DNA from: Carettochelys insculpta
Taxonomy: Eukaryota; Chordata; Testudines; Carettochelyidae
Direction: 5' to 3'
Assembly: GCF_033958435.1 (NCBI RefSeq)
Contig: NC_134138.1
Coordinates: 186,345,298 to 186,409,297, forward strand
Length of the DNA stretch: 64,000 nt
Positions 38,401-51,100 of the stretch are shown here, piece after piece. A model generated the notes under the pieces. The model worked only from the letters and a program-made list of their open reading frames with translations, was not told the origin of the DNA and did not search any database. Made by a program: the position numbers and the translations under genes. Each line of letters begins with the position of its first letter. Positions within the stretch are counted from its first letter, which is position 1.

Positions 38401-41400
38401 CATCCAAACATCTCAAAGTGAGTTATATACAATAGTACATGAAGCCTTAAAACAGATCTGTGAGGTATGGTGGGCAAAACTGAGGCTACTAACCATTAAC
38501 TGGGTGGTGGTAGAGCAGTCTCTGAGAAGATCCCTGAGTCCTGGAGCAGTCTTCTGCCCTGGGTCTGAAGTATTCCAAGTCTATTGTCCTTCAGGTCATG
38601 CTGCAGGACACAGCTATATATGTTGTTTAAGCAAGCGCGATCAAAGCTAGCTTCGGAGAGGAATCAAACCCATGAGGTGGAGGGAAATTTGGCACTGTAG
38701 AAGTAATCAAATTTTGTTTCTGTGATTTATGGCATTTGCATCTGAACCCACAGATGAATGCCCAATTTTTATTTTTATATGCATCTAATAATAATAACAG
38801 ATGTCCTTCAAGAGGGGTTTCCATGCCTTTGATTTAATAATGAAGAAACCAAGATTCAAGGCAAGTAAGCATTTACTTGGTTTCCAAGCTTACCAGGCTT
38901 CCAAAAGCTGTTGGAGACCTGGGTATAAATACATGATGGAAGGGGAAAAGGAGGCATTCTTCTCCTGTTCGGATCAGAGAGAACCTGAGGGGAGCACCCA
39001 AGGGCAAGAGGGGCAGCAGTAAGGAGAGGCGTCCATAGACTTAACTTCTTTTCCCCCACAGCTTTGAGGCCAAAATCCTTCTGTTGATGAGGATATTGTA
39101 AGGCTGGCAAGGAAGCTGAATCTTTCCAGCTTCGCAATCCCCACTGACTTTCTTCTCAGTTTCATATTTCTTCTCTGTGGTGGTTACATATTGCAGAAAT
39201 AGATTTCTGTTTTTAAAATACCCTGATGCAATGCTTTATTAAAAACCTACGCAATCATTTTTTTTTAAATAAACTCTACATAGAGTTGGCTGCTAGTGCT
39301 GGTGATTCAAATAAAAAAATAGTTCTGTTTGTACTGTGTTACACAGCTTTTCTGGGCTGGATTTATCCTCATCTCTGCATGCCTGAGATTGCACAGGTGA
39401 CCGTCATGAATTATAAAATATGATATTACTTGACAGGCTTTAGGTTGCATTCTCTGGGAGGAACACCTCCGCAACAAAATTACCTTTGTCAAGTTTTATT
39501 TTGTGAAAGAACACAGACTATATTCTCCAAAGTAAAGACTTTAATAAATGCATTCCTCCCCCCGGCCATGGGCTAGAATTTCTTATAAGCACAGGACCAG
39601 ACATTAAGAGCTCAGCATCTAATTTATCTTGCTTCATAAAGAGGAGCTGTCCGTATTGGAAGCTCAGATCATCAAAGGTATTTAGACACCTCACTCACAT
39701 TGATTTCAAGCCCAGCCAGGACCCTGAATATGTAGCCAAGTAGCTAGCCTGTGCTGCCATGGTTTCACTGCTATTGTCGTTTAAGCAAGCGAGATCAAAG
39801 CTAGCTCAGGAATTCTGTACGTGCTGGTGTCACACCTCAGATTGCAGCGTGGACCTACTGTGATGCTTTCTCAGGGAGTTCAGGACTATGAGTCACCTTT
39901 TTACAGCCTCTGCTTCATCAAGAAAGGGACTTGTTGGAGCTAAACGGTATTTTACCAAGTATCTCTCTGACACTCTGTGATGGGTCCCAGGATACAACTG
40001 GAACTAGGGTACTGCTGTGCTCCCTTAACTATGTAGCCTGGCTGGGCTCTCACAATGCTTTGCTTGTGACAAGCAGCAAATCCCTCCAGACACTGCTGTC
40101 ACACAGTTCAACAGCACCACACCCAGCTATACTGCATGGATGCTGCTTGAGCAATCCACAAATCACAATGTCCCAAACCCCAGCCGTGCACGTCCAGAAC
40201 ATACCATCGTACCCTTGTCAGCAGCCTGACCAGTGTAAGTTTATTACCCGGACTACCCATCCCTTAGTCTAGAGAGGAAACACACAATACTTTGTAAACT
40301 GAGCTGAGATTTCCTAAGCACTTCAGCCAAAACACATTGTGTTAGGTAAAATATAAAACATATTTATTAACTACCGAAAGATAGATTGTAAGTGTCTATA
40401 AGTGGTGGGCATGAAAGGTCAGAGACAGTTACCAAAGATAAATGCACAATCTAAATATTAAACCTGATTAAACTAGGGAATATTTGGATTGAGCACTTTT
40501 TTTCTGACCCCACCAAATGTTACAGTTTTTAATTAACAGCCTTCCCCTTTAAGCCTGGGTCCTCCTCAGTTCAAACCTCTGTCTTCCCAATGTTCATGTT
40601 GCTTCTCACATAGGAGGAGGAGAAAGGCCAAAGCATGATGCCACTGTCCCCTACTTTATATCTTCAATCCTGGTGCCTAGATAGAAAATGCTAGCCCAGA
40701 CATGTCCGGGTGGGCTCCACGGAGTCACAGAGCTGACTGGAAGGATTGAAGAGAATACCGCCTGTGGGCCAAACTCCTTCGCCCATACTCCCAGAGATCT
40801 GTAGTCGCTTCTGATCTGCTGAGGGTCACACCACGCAGTATCATTAGTGCCCACAGGGATGAGTAACATAGGGAGTAGTCAGAGGTTGGATGATCCTTGA
40901 CAATCCCTCCATAATATACTTTTTAACACTACATCAAATAAACTAGGTAAACAAAATCAAGCACAACACATACTAATTTTATCTTAGAAATAACATTTTG
41001 CAGTGTGGACTATAAGAACAGCCATACTGGGTCTGACCAAAGGTCCATCTAGCCCAGTATCCTGTCTTCTAATGGTGGCCAACGCCAGATGCCCCAGAGT
41101 GAGTGCGCTAGAGGAAATCATCAAGTGGTTCCCTCCCCCAGCACCCATTTCCAGCCTCTGACCAAATAGAGGTTATGGCTACCATTCCTTCCTATCTGGC
41201 CATTGCATATTGATGGACCTATCCTTCATGAATTTTACTAGTTCTTTCTTCAATCCTGTTAAAATCCTGGCCTGCACAACATCCACTGGCAAGGAGTTCC
41301 ACAGGCTGACTGCACCATGGGAAGAATTACTTCCTTTTGTTTGTTTAAACCCCCGGCTTATTACATTCATTTGGTGACCTCTTGCTCCAATGGGAACAAG

Positions 41401-44292
41401 TAAATAACATTTCCTTATTCACTTTCTTCATACCTTTCATTATTTTATAGCCCTGTATCATATCCCCCCTTAGTCTTCTCTTTTCTAAGCTGAAAAGCCC
41501 TAGTCTTTTTCATCTCTCTTCAGATGACACTTGTTCCAAACCCTAATCATTTTTGTTGCCCTTCTTCTGAAGCTTTTCCAATGCCAAGTTATCTTTTTTG
41601 AGATGAGGTGACCACATCTGTATGCAGCATTCAAGACATGGCCATACCATGGACATATACAAAGGCCTTAAGCTGTTCTTCATCTTATTCTCTATCCCTT
41701 TTTAATGAGTCTTAATATTGGCTTCCAGATGGTAAATCTGCCAGTTCCCAAATTCCCTCTTAAGCAGCCTGCTTCAAAACAGTGATGGGCACTGACCTAC
41801 TTTTTTCTGTTCTTCTGCTGAACTGGGTGCAAATCCCTTCTAGAATCTTGAGACATCAAATATTTAATGATGGTTGTATTTTATAATCAGAACTGTTTAG
41901 AACAGTCTATAACTTTGGAGCTGGTAACACCCAGAGGTGCTTGCTTGGAATGAAATTTGGGAAGTAGTCTCTTTTTTTGTTCCATATTATAATCTGCACA
42001 GTGCCACATAAGTGGACATGCAGATTGAGACTAACTTTGGCTGAAAATTTTATTAATTCTACTAATAAAGAGAACCATATAATTTTTTTTAAATATGCAT
42101 ATAAATTGGCTCTAGCTCTTAGAAAGGCAATATACACCCACAGACCAGATGTCTGCATTCATTAAGCCTTTGGGCATGTTAGATTATGACGGTTTTTAAA
42201 ATGAAGTACATCAGGGCAAATTCAGAGCTGGTGTAAAGGGGTTCACACTATAAATATTTCTTGACTAGTAACAGTATTAGTCTATAAACTAAAACAAACC
42301 ACACACACAAATCCTAACCTACTAAGTGAGGTGATGGGTCCAAATTCAGGCACAATAATACCAAAATGGGTCTTTGCTTTCTTGGTGATCAAACAGCATT
42401 CAAGTCTGTTAGTATTCTGACAAGCTCAGGGCACGTCTATAGAGCAGTTACAGGGTGTGATTGCAACTGTTGTAGGCTCACCTGTGCTAACTTTAATCCA
42501 ACTAACCTTGGCACTGGCAGTGAGCACTTCCTCACAGGCTGGGGAATCATGCCTGGAGCTGTGGGTAATTGCACATGGGGCTAGCCTGTGCAGAAGTGTG
42601 TGCTCCCACAGCATCATGGCCCAATTTTGAAAGCTAGTTGGATTAAGTCTAGCTCATATATGTCTACCTGAGCTAGTCACACCCTAGGACCAATGTTCCC
42701 TGTCAGCTGAGTACTTTGGTGGCTGGCCAGGTGAGAGTCAGATGATTAGCAGCCACCCCCAGTGAACAGCAGGCGTTTCTATTGGTGGAGCACATCCGTG
42801 CATGCCTGGGTCACATAACAAAATTTATTCCACGTATAAAAAAATTCGAGGGAATGCTGCCTAGGACTGCAGTATAGTCACAGCCTCTGACCCCCTTGTT
42901 CAGTCCTGAGCCATGAGGCAAGTGCTGGGACTCAGGAGCTGCTTTGAGGTCAGAAGCCAGCGATGTTAAAACATGGGGCAGACCCTCTGTGACCACAGAG
43001 CCACGATTCTGGGGTGCACGTGGCTCAGGGGCTGCGTGTGGGTTGTGAAGCAGGTAGACAGTAAGTGAAATGTCCAGCCAGTACTGTTGTGGTGGCTTTT
43101 CAGGCAGGCACAGCCATCAGTCAGAAATTGGTCCATGGGCTTTTTTAAAGTAGGAGTAGAAAACAAGTGAAGTGAAAATTATTAAGGGCTGGATCATCCT
43201 GTCCTGCTGGGCGAGGCTAGGAGGGGTTCTACAGAGTTGCCAGGAAACGTCCTGTGGTGCCGGTTACAAAGTTGCCTAGTTTCACAGGTTCTGGGAGTTT
43301 ACAAAGGGAGCCCTGTGGTGCTGGACACACATGAATGGCCTCTGTGATGTTTTTGGGGTGTGTAGCATCAACACTCCCCTGCACCATCCTAGTGCAATTA
43401 TATTTGTTCCACAAACTAGTGCATAAGGAATTGTGAGGACTCCCTGCATCTGCTATCTGTTGGGCAGCCAGCCAAGGGCAGGCAAAGTCTGCCTCTTAAA
43501 CACAAGTACAGCCTAAAAATCTTGTCTAGAACCAGTAGTCTGGCTGAGCTGTGCTTGGTGCAGGGCCAGAGTGTGTTTGCAGCTATGTAGCAGTGCCAGG
43601 AGATGGAGGTTTGTCATGCTCCAAGTCATTACAAAGCCTATTGCTGCAACATTGGCTACAGAAGCTAAATGAAATACATTGGATCAGATCTCCAGCTGGG
43701 GTAAGTCAGCACAGCTCCATGGAGCTTAGTGGAACAGCACTGATTTACACCAGTACAGAATCCATACGCTAGCTTCTGAAAGCATTTGAGAACATAGGGT
43801 GTGTGCTTTAAGAAGCCCAATCTCTCCTCTGCCCACTTTGATATAAGTATGGATAAACTCACTTCTTTCCCAAGGAAAAGAATAAAAAACTGCTTCTGAT
43901 CAAACACAATCTTGAATCTCAAAATGAAACGGGAAATCCAACCAATCCAAAACCTTCACAGTATTAAACTCCCTAGGATTAGCCCATGCTTATGCCTCCC
44001 AAAGGCAAAATATTCTAACTGCATTAAAAAAAGGTGTTAACCAGGAATACAGACCAAAAGGCATCATCCCATTGCATCCTTGACTATAGCTCTCCGAACC
44101 TTTCTTGCCTATGTAAGGACCCAAAATAAGTGTAGTTGTGACAGGTCAGTGTTGTACAGTATTGAGCTATGTCTCAGTAAGACTGTATCAGTGCTGTACC
44201 CAGCTCCCTTATGGAAGTGCAGGGTGTGGGTCCTGAGGAATTTTTTAAAAAATATTAGAATGGACTAATTTTAGAAGGACTTTGATTGTCAT

Positions 44293-44334
<42 letters not shown>

Positions 44335-45066
44335 GCAGATCCAGAATGTCTGATGTGTTGAAAATAAGCAATATCTTTTTTTGAAAAATACCAGCTTTGA
44401 ATCACTTTTTCTTTGTTCAAGCCAATATTGTGAGTGAGATTCTACAGTGTTTGAAAAATCCAAATGAGGCCTCAGGTGCAGAGCAGTGATGCTAAGGCCG
44501 ACTGTTTAGCCCAGCAGAACTGCTGTTTCCAAAAACAGATGGAGCTAGTGGAAGAGAACATGTTTTCTCATTATGGAATATGTATATAATACCAGTAAGA
44601 ATTCTTAATCCATCATCATAAAATGAAGTATTGACTTAGGAGGTGGCTAAGGCCATTTCTACTGGTCTGATGTTTGATTGCCACTCAACCCTTTTCAAGA
44701 AAAGAAGCTTTTTTATTCCCTCTGTAGCTGTGGGGCTTACAGAACAGCATCCACCCTTACTGCAATGCTTATATAATTCAGAAAGGTAATTTTGTTGCAG
44801 TTAGAAGGGGACACTTGCAAGGAAAGTAAGTGAAAATGACATTCTGTTCCCGAAGACATCAACCAACTGTCTACTGATACAATCTCTTTTTTGCCAAACA
44901 GAAGGGTTTTTATTTTTGGCTTTACTGAAATTGCTACTGAAATGTAAAATGGAGTATTAAATCAGTGCTAAACCACCTCATAGTTCCACTCACTGCAGCA
45001 TCATTCTTAGTTGAAAGACAGAGTTAATTAGTTTACAATCATTTATGTTCAAAGAACTTCTCTGTA

Positions 45067-45151
<85 letters not shown>

Positions 45152-48100
45152 AAAAAATTAAAGGCTTAAATATAACCCTATGGAAAGGGGATTGAATGTG
45201 GTGGTGGCTCTGGCACCATTCCATAAATTAGTATAATCTTTATGCACAGCAGCTATCTGCTAAAAATATGCTTTCTGATGTGGCATGAAGGGGATGTGAT
45301 GTGTGTATTTAATCCTTTGTGGTTATGTGCTTTACAGTTGCTGATGAGTGGCACAAACTAGGAGGAGAAAACTGGCAGCTGATAGAGCCTATTGATGGAT
45401 TTCATCCTAGTCAGGTAAAAAAAGGTGGGGGAAGATGGGAGAGGGTGTTTAGGTTTTCAAAGGCTTGATGCTTTAAGCTCCCTGGAACCACACGTTCAAA
45501 TCTCAGGAGGGGCTGGCAGCCATTCAGCTGTTTAAGGTGCGTACATTGAGTTCCCTTGTGGTTGGAAGACTGATTACAAACTGAGGCTGGCTCTGCTCTG
45601 CATTAAAGGTACTTGTGTCCTTGGCCAGCCTTTTCTTGCTTTCCCGCGTGGCACAGAATGCCATGTGTCTGCACAATGCCCTTTAGCCCCAAAAATAATT
45701 CAATTTCAGAGCTCTCTGCCAGAGTTGGAAACCTTCGCTGTAAAGCTGCTGTTCTCCTGCACTTGTTTATCTGTAGGGTGGTCATTGAGGTTCTGCCCCT
45801 GCAAAGCCTGACTATGTGCACGCAGCTGCTGGTTCTGCTGGAGCTGAGGTGACTGTATTTTCCTCTGCTGAATACAGTACACCTGGTAAAGTCACTCATC
45901 TTTAAGTGCATTCAACAGTAATCAGAACTATTCGGTGTGAATGCTGAAATTTGCATAAACTTGACTGACACCCCATTAAAATGAAATACTGAATAGTTGG
46001 ATTATTTTTATTTACCTTCTGATCTTCGAAGCTGTAAAGTTCACACAGGGAAGGGTGATGCACATCGCCCTACCTTCCATGCACGCACAGGGAGAAGGGA
46101 AGCACACACCTTCCCATGCACCTCAAATGGCTGGAGGGTGGGGGAAGGGCTGGAAGGAGGTGACTGACTGGGACAATGCTCCCTGCCTGGCCTTTTCCAC
46201 CCTCCATGCCTGGCTGGGTCCCTGGAATGGACCCACCCCTCCTGATGCGTGGCGCCACTGCTTCCTGAGATATCACATGAGCAGAGTACATGCAAGGTCA
46301 TATTTGCCCCCTTCCAGGGGCCATAGCAGAAAGTGACCAGCAGCAGCCTTTTAGCAGTGTGCAGGTTAGGGCTGGGAGCTGCTTTCAGCCACAGGGAAGT
46401 GATGGGGGTGGGGGAAGGATGGTCGAAGTTTGACCTGTCCCATGTCTTTGCAGAACTCATCTCTTCTTCTTTCTTGCCCCCTCCCCCACCCCATGTCTGG
46501 AAGCCGCTTGTTGAATCCTGCCCACACAGTACTGAAAGGCAACTAGCACCAAGAGGCTGCTGCTGGCCACTGACATAACCCAGCCATCTCCTCTACCATT
46601 TCCTCCCCGCTCAGTGCCACAGCACAGGCAGGAAGGGGTTAAGGATGCAGTGTGCAACAGGGCCCAGGGAACTTAACCACAGGGACTCCAGCAAACCTGG
46701 CCAGACAGGTTGCTCAGAAGGGGTGCATGCCTAGGGAATGGAGCAGGCCCACAGTCCCTGGGGCCCAGACCCAGGGTGGGGCAAGGGGTGAAGAGGGTAC
46801 TAAGTCCCTGTCCCAGGGACTGCTGTGGAGCCTGTAAGACTGGGGCAAGAACAAGCTGGAAATTGCTTCCCCCCATGCCCTTCCTCACTCCAGAGCCGAG
46901 AGGAGGGGTGGAGAGCGTTCCCCAGGCCAGTGCTGCACAGAGCTTAGGCTCCTCCTGGCTAGTGCGCTGGGCCAAAGGACCTTCAGCTTCCCTGGGGCAC
47001 AGGCCCAGTCAGAGGCAGTTGCGGGAGGAAGGAACCTACTGACCAGGCTGTTGGTGAGCTGAATGCGCCAACCAGGGGCTGGGAAGTGGAGGAGCAGCGA
47101 GGCTGGAAGCGGGGAAGAGGCAAAGGAGGGAGAGGACAGCCAGAGGGGAGCGTGTAAAGGGCTGATGGGTGAGCTGCAGAGGAGATCTGTAGCCAGTTCC
47201 TGCCTTGAACCTTCCTGCACTCACCAGCCACTGCAGCTCACAGCATGCAGCCAGAAATGAGGTGGGGGGGTGGGGTCCTGGACCTACTAGTACGTATGGG
47301 GAAGACCCAAAAGACAGGAACATTTGACCATTTTTAAGAAGAAGTCAGGACACTTGCAGCTGGGCTTAAATAGGGGACTGTCCCTTGAAAAAGGGGTTGT
47401 CTGGTCCCCCCCCACCCATAGCCAGCACACAAAAAGGTCACACTGTGGCCATGGCACCCCAGGCAGAGGCTCAAACTAGCCTCCTGAGCACAGGCTGCCT
47501 GACTGCTGGGTAAGTACGCACATAGCTATAATCCAAGCCGCGGCCCAGCACCACTGCTATGTTAGTGCCTCAGCTCGAGCACAGTTTGTGCATGTGTAGC
47601 TAGCGGAGCTGGGAATTACACCTCCCAGGTGCGGTGAAGCTGGTCTCTCACACCTGTGCTTCACTATTACACACAGGTGTAAAGTGAAGCCCGTTCATGA
47701 GTTTGTGCAGACTCAGGCCCTAGGGCCTTGAGCTACTTAGTTAAGGCCAGTTTGCTTTCCACTGCCACATGAATGCACTATGTGGAAGAGGTGCAAGAAT
47801 GCCATCTGATTTCAGGTTGGGGGCCACATGGCGTTGTCTTGTTCCACAGCTGTGCAGTGCCCCGGCCAGTGTCTTTCGGTATTTTTTTTAAAAATGATTT
47901 AAAACAATTTTTTCTTTGCTGGTTTCAGTCAGCCCCGCAAAGGAGATTTTCAGCAAATATGCCCCCAGTTAGGGCTAGCTGCCTCAGTGGGCAAATGCTT
48001 CCAGCACTGCAGCTGCAACAGGCCAGGGTAGCTCTCCTAGCAGTCACTGCCTGGCAGGAATATTAATTGGTTGCATGCAGCCATCCCCACTGGTGTGAGT

Positions 48101-51100
48101 GAATAGTTCTGAACTGCTGCTGGTCAGAGGTAAGACTCCCATTCTGGGCAGTGGCCTTAGGTTCCGGCCCTACCGCAGGCCAGGTTTTGTGTTCTTTGTC
48201 TCAAGCCAAATGCCTTTTGACTCCAGAGGAATTTGCTTCAATAAGGACCAACCGCCAGATCTTTTATAGGTATTTAGGTGCCTAACTCCCATGGCGCTGA
48301 ATGGGAGTTAGGAACCTATTAGGGCTGTTGCCTAACTACCTTTCAAACTCTGGCCCCAGATGCAAACTGAATAAAGACCTCTGGCTTCATCCCATACATT
48401 TTGTATAGGGGTTTTGGACCCTTGAGGCTGAAAGGCTGTACAAATGCTAAATACGCCAGTGATGATTTGCCCAAGGTCCTAACATCGTAAAGGGCTGAGG
48501 GGCTGTTTTGAACTGAGCTTTTGTCAAGGGGCTGTGGTGGCTGATTGCATTATGGGCTACCGCAAAGGGCAAGTCAAAAACTGAACTCTGTAGATCACCT
48601 TCTCCGTTAGAGCCCGGTACATGCCCAGGCCATGACTCAGTACAGGAGAGGCTCGCATGAGAGTTGTTGCCTTAGTGCATTTTATCGGTTGTCAAAGGAC
48701 AGTTCTGTTCCCCATAGTTTAAAAGCGTGGCTCATCTCATATAGGAGAGCAAACGTTCATAGACTTACCTACAATTCCAGTCCATTATAGGACACACAAC
48801 AGGGGAAAAGTTTATTGGGCTTCACATTAAAAAGGAAATCAGCCTCGTGCTCTGTGTCATTTAGGGGATGGGGGTTTGTTTGTTTGTTGGATTAAAGCTC
48901 GCATAAGGGAGGTGTGCAAGACAGCAGTAAAAAACAGCGGCTGCTCTTAGAGATGGATTTATGGGCTGAGCAACATTTGCATTTCTTCCTATATCAGAAA
49001 CACGGGGCCTTGAACCACAAGCAGCTCAGCTATTGGAATGGCTGACCTGCCCTCCAGGCTGGTTGCGGCAGGATGTTGAATTTTGGTCACTGCCTGAAGG
49101 AATGAAGGGCTATTTTCCACAGTCATATTTCTGGGACAGATAAAATTGGCTGTCCGCTATGGGAAGGCCACTCTAGGAGTATTGCTTTCACTAGCATTAC
49201 TGTGATGGCAGTCAGTCAGTGATGGATTAACATAAGGGCAGTTGCCCCCAAGGCATGAGGGACCCCAAGGGTCCATAACTGCGTTTTGTTTAAACAATTT
49301 GCGTTACTGGAACAAAAGAAATGTCACGTCATTCTTATTTTCAAATTAATTTGTGTAATTTTATTGTGCATTATGAGTAATAAGAAGCATGCATAGATTT
49401 TAAAGCAAATAATGACATTGCACCAGTATTGTCCAGTGTTGCTGTGGCCATGCTATGAGGTCTGTGCGAGTGTTAAAGTCGCATTAGATACCACAGGCCT
49501 CATCTAGCTTTTATAACCATAATAGACAGCAATGGACAAGTTCTCTCCTTCTAATTTAAAAGAGCTGCCTGCTAGAAATGAGTCTCCTTTGCAGCGTTCT
49601 TGCATGGCTGACAGTACAAATGACTGCTCGCATAAAAGTACCATCTCAGAGCCTAATGTAGTGGGAAAAGCGTAGAACGGGCTCATTTTTCACTGAGAAG
49701 AGGGTTTAATTTTCCAGCAGGACTGTTTGAATGAAACATTTGCAAAGCTTGGTGAACTATTTGAGGTTAATAGACCTGTTGATTTCTTTAGCTGGCAACA
49801 ACACTGAGATAACAAATGACAAGCCAAATCCTTGGAACTGATTGAGCTGTGCAGAGAGCAGAGCCAGGGGCTTCTGGGTGGAGAGCAAAGGTGTATTGCA
49901 CCACCCTAATGCTGCCTGAACCAGAAGCTGTGCCACATCATAGCTAATTGCAGGAGCTGCCAAAGGGTCAGTAGTGGCATCCACTGATTGCCAAAGCACG
50001 TCAGTGCTCCAGCCAGGCCCCTTCTGCTGCAGAGGCAAGGTGCTGACATAGAGGCTGTGTCTACACGTGCCCCAAACTTCGAAATGGCCATGCAAATGGC
50101 CATTTCGAAGTTTACTAATGAAGCGCTGAAATGCATATTCAGCGCTTCATTAGCATGCGGGCGGCAGCGGCGCTTCGAAATTGACGAGCCTTGCCGCCGC
50201 GCGGCGCGTCCAGACGGGGCTCCTTTTCGAAAGGACGCCACCTTCTTCGAAGTCCCCTTATTCCCATGAGCTCATGGGAATAAGGGGACTTCGAAGTAGG
50301 CGGGGCCCTTTCGAAAAGGAACCCCGTTTGGACGCGCCGCGCGGCGGCAAGGCTCGTCAATTTCGAAGCGCCACTGCCGCCCGCATGCTAATGAAGCGCT
50401 GAATATGCATTTCAGCGCTTCATTAGTAAACTTCGAAATGGCCATTTGCATGGCCATTTCGAAGTTTGGGGCACGTGTAGACACAGCCAGAGTGAGCTAC
50501 AGAAGCTGCAAACCCCAAGGACACTCTACAGCAATTTAAGGACTTCTTTGTGGCTCTCAACACTATAATTGCAAAGTTAAAAAAAAACAAAACAACTTCT
50601 GGTTATTTTTGATAAACAGCGAATGTCTAAACGCCCCAAAATGAACAACTCATATGTAAATAGCAAACGATATGCGGTCTCAGAACGTTGGCTAACTCCC
50701 CCTAGTTCCTTCAGAGAGAGACAGTTCAGGCATGAAAGTCAGGAAGACAGTGGTACAAACACACCTGTAAAGTGTGAGGAAATAGAATGTGTAAAAAGTT
50801 TGTGAATGACCTGCAGTAAAGATGCAGTAAACCATTACAACTTATTGCGTGCACGCTGTTCTTAGAAGAGGGGTTACAAAAGTATGGTAAGGCGTTACTT
50901 ATTCAGGGCTGTCTCATAGTCACATGCATTGCAGCGCGAGTTACTGAGCTTTTACTGAACTGGAAAAAATGGCTCTTCTTGCTCTTTTGGTTGCTGACCT
51001 CTGCCCCAGGAGGTTCTTCTCTGCAAGGGAAGTTTTCAGCTGGCTAATTGGGGGACAGCTGTAAATCTGCTTTGTGCCACTGAAGGCTAAGTGGGAACCA

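Larger units (their letters stand above)
37969..45337 (+). other. AOAH intron h-i (7,369 bp)
   Basis: Phase 1 intron. It contains CR1 fragments (40651, 41011), an LTR-like or other dispersed repeat (about 40290-40650), a Harbinger-like MITE next to a hAT element (42429-42859) and two dinucleotide microsatellites. A MIR-like piece lies near 38390-38480. Confidence 0.8.

Noticed and set aside
46041..46460. 139-codon minus-strand frame
   Set aside because: GC-rich intronic region with open frames in several phases and no recognised homology.
50139..50402. Nearly identical 73-codon frames on opposite strands
   Set aside because: They are mirror images produced by the palindromic MITE, not a duplicated gene.
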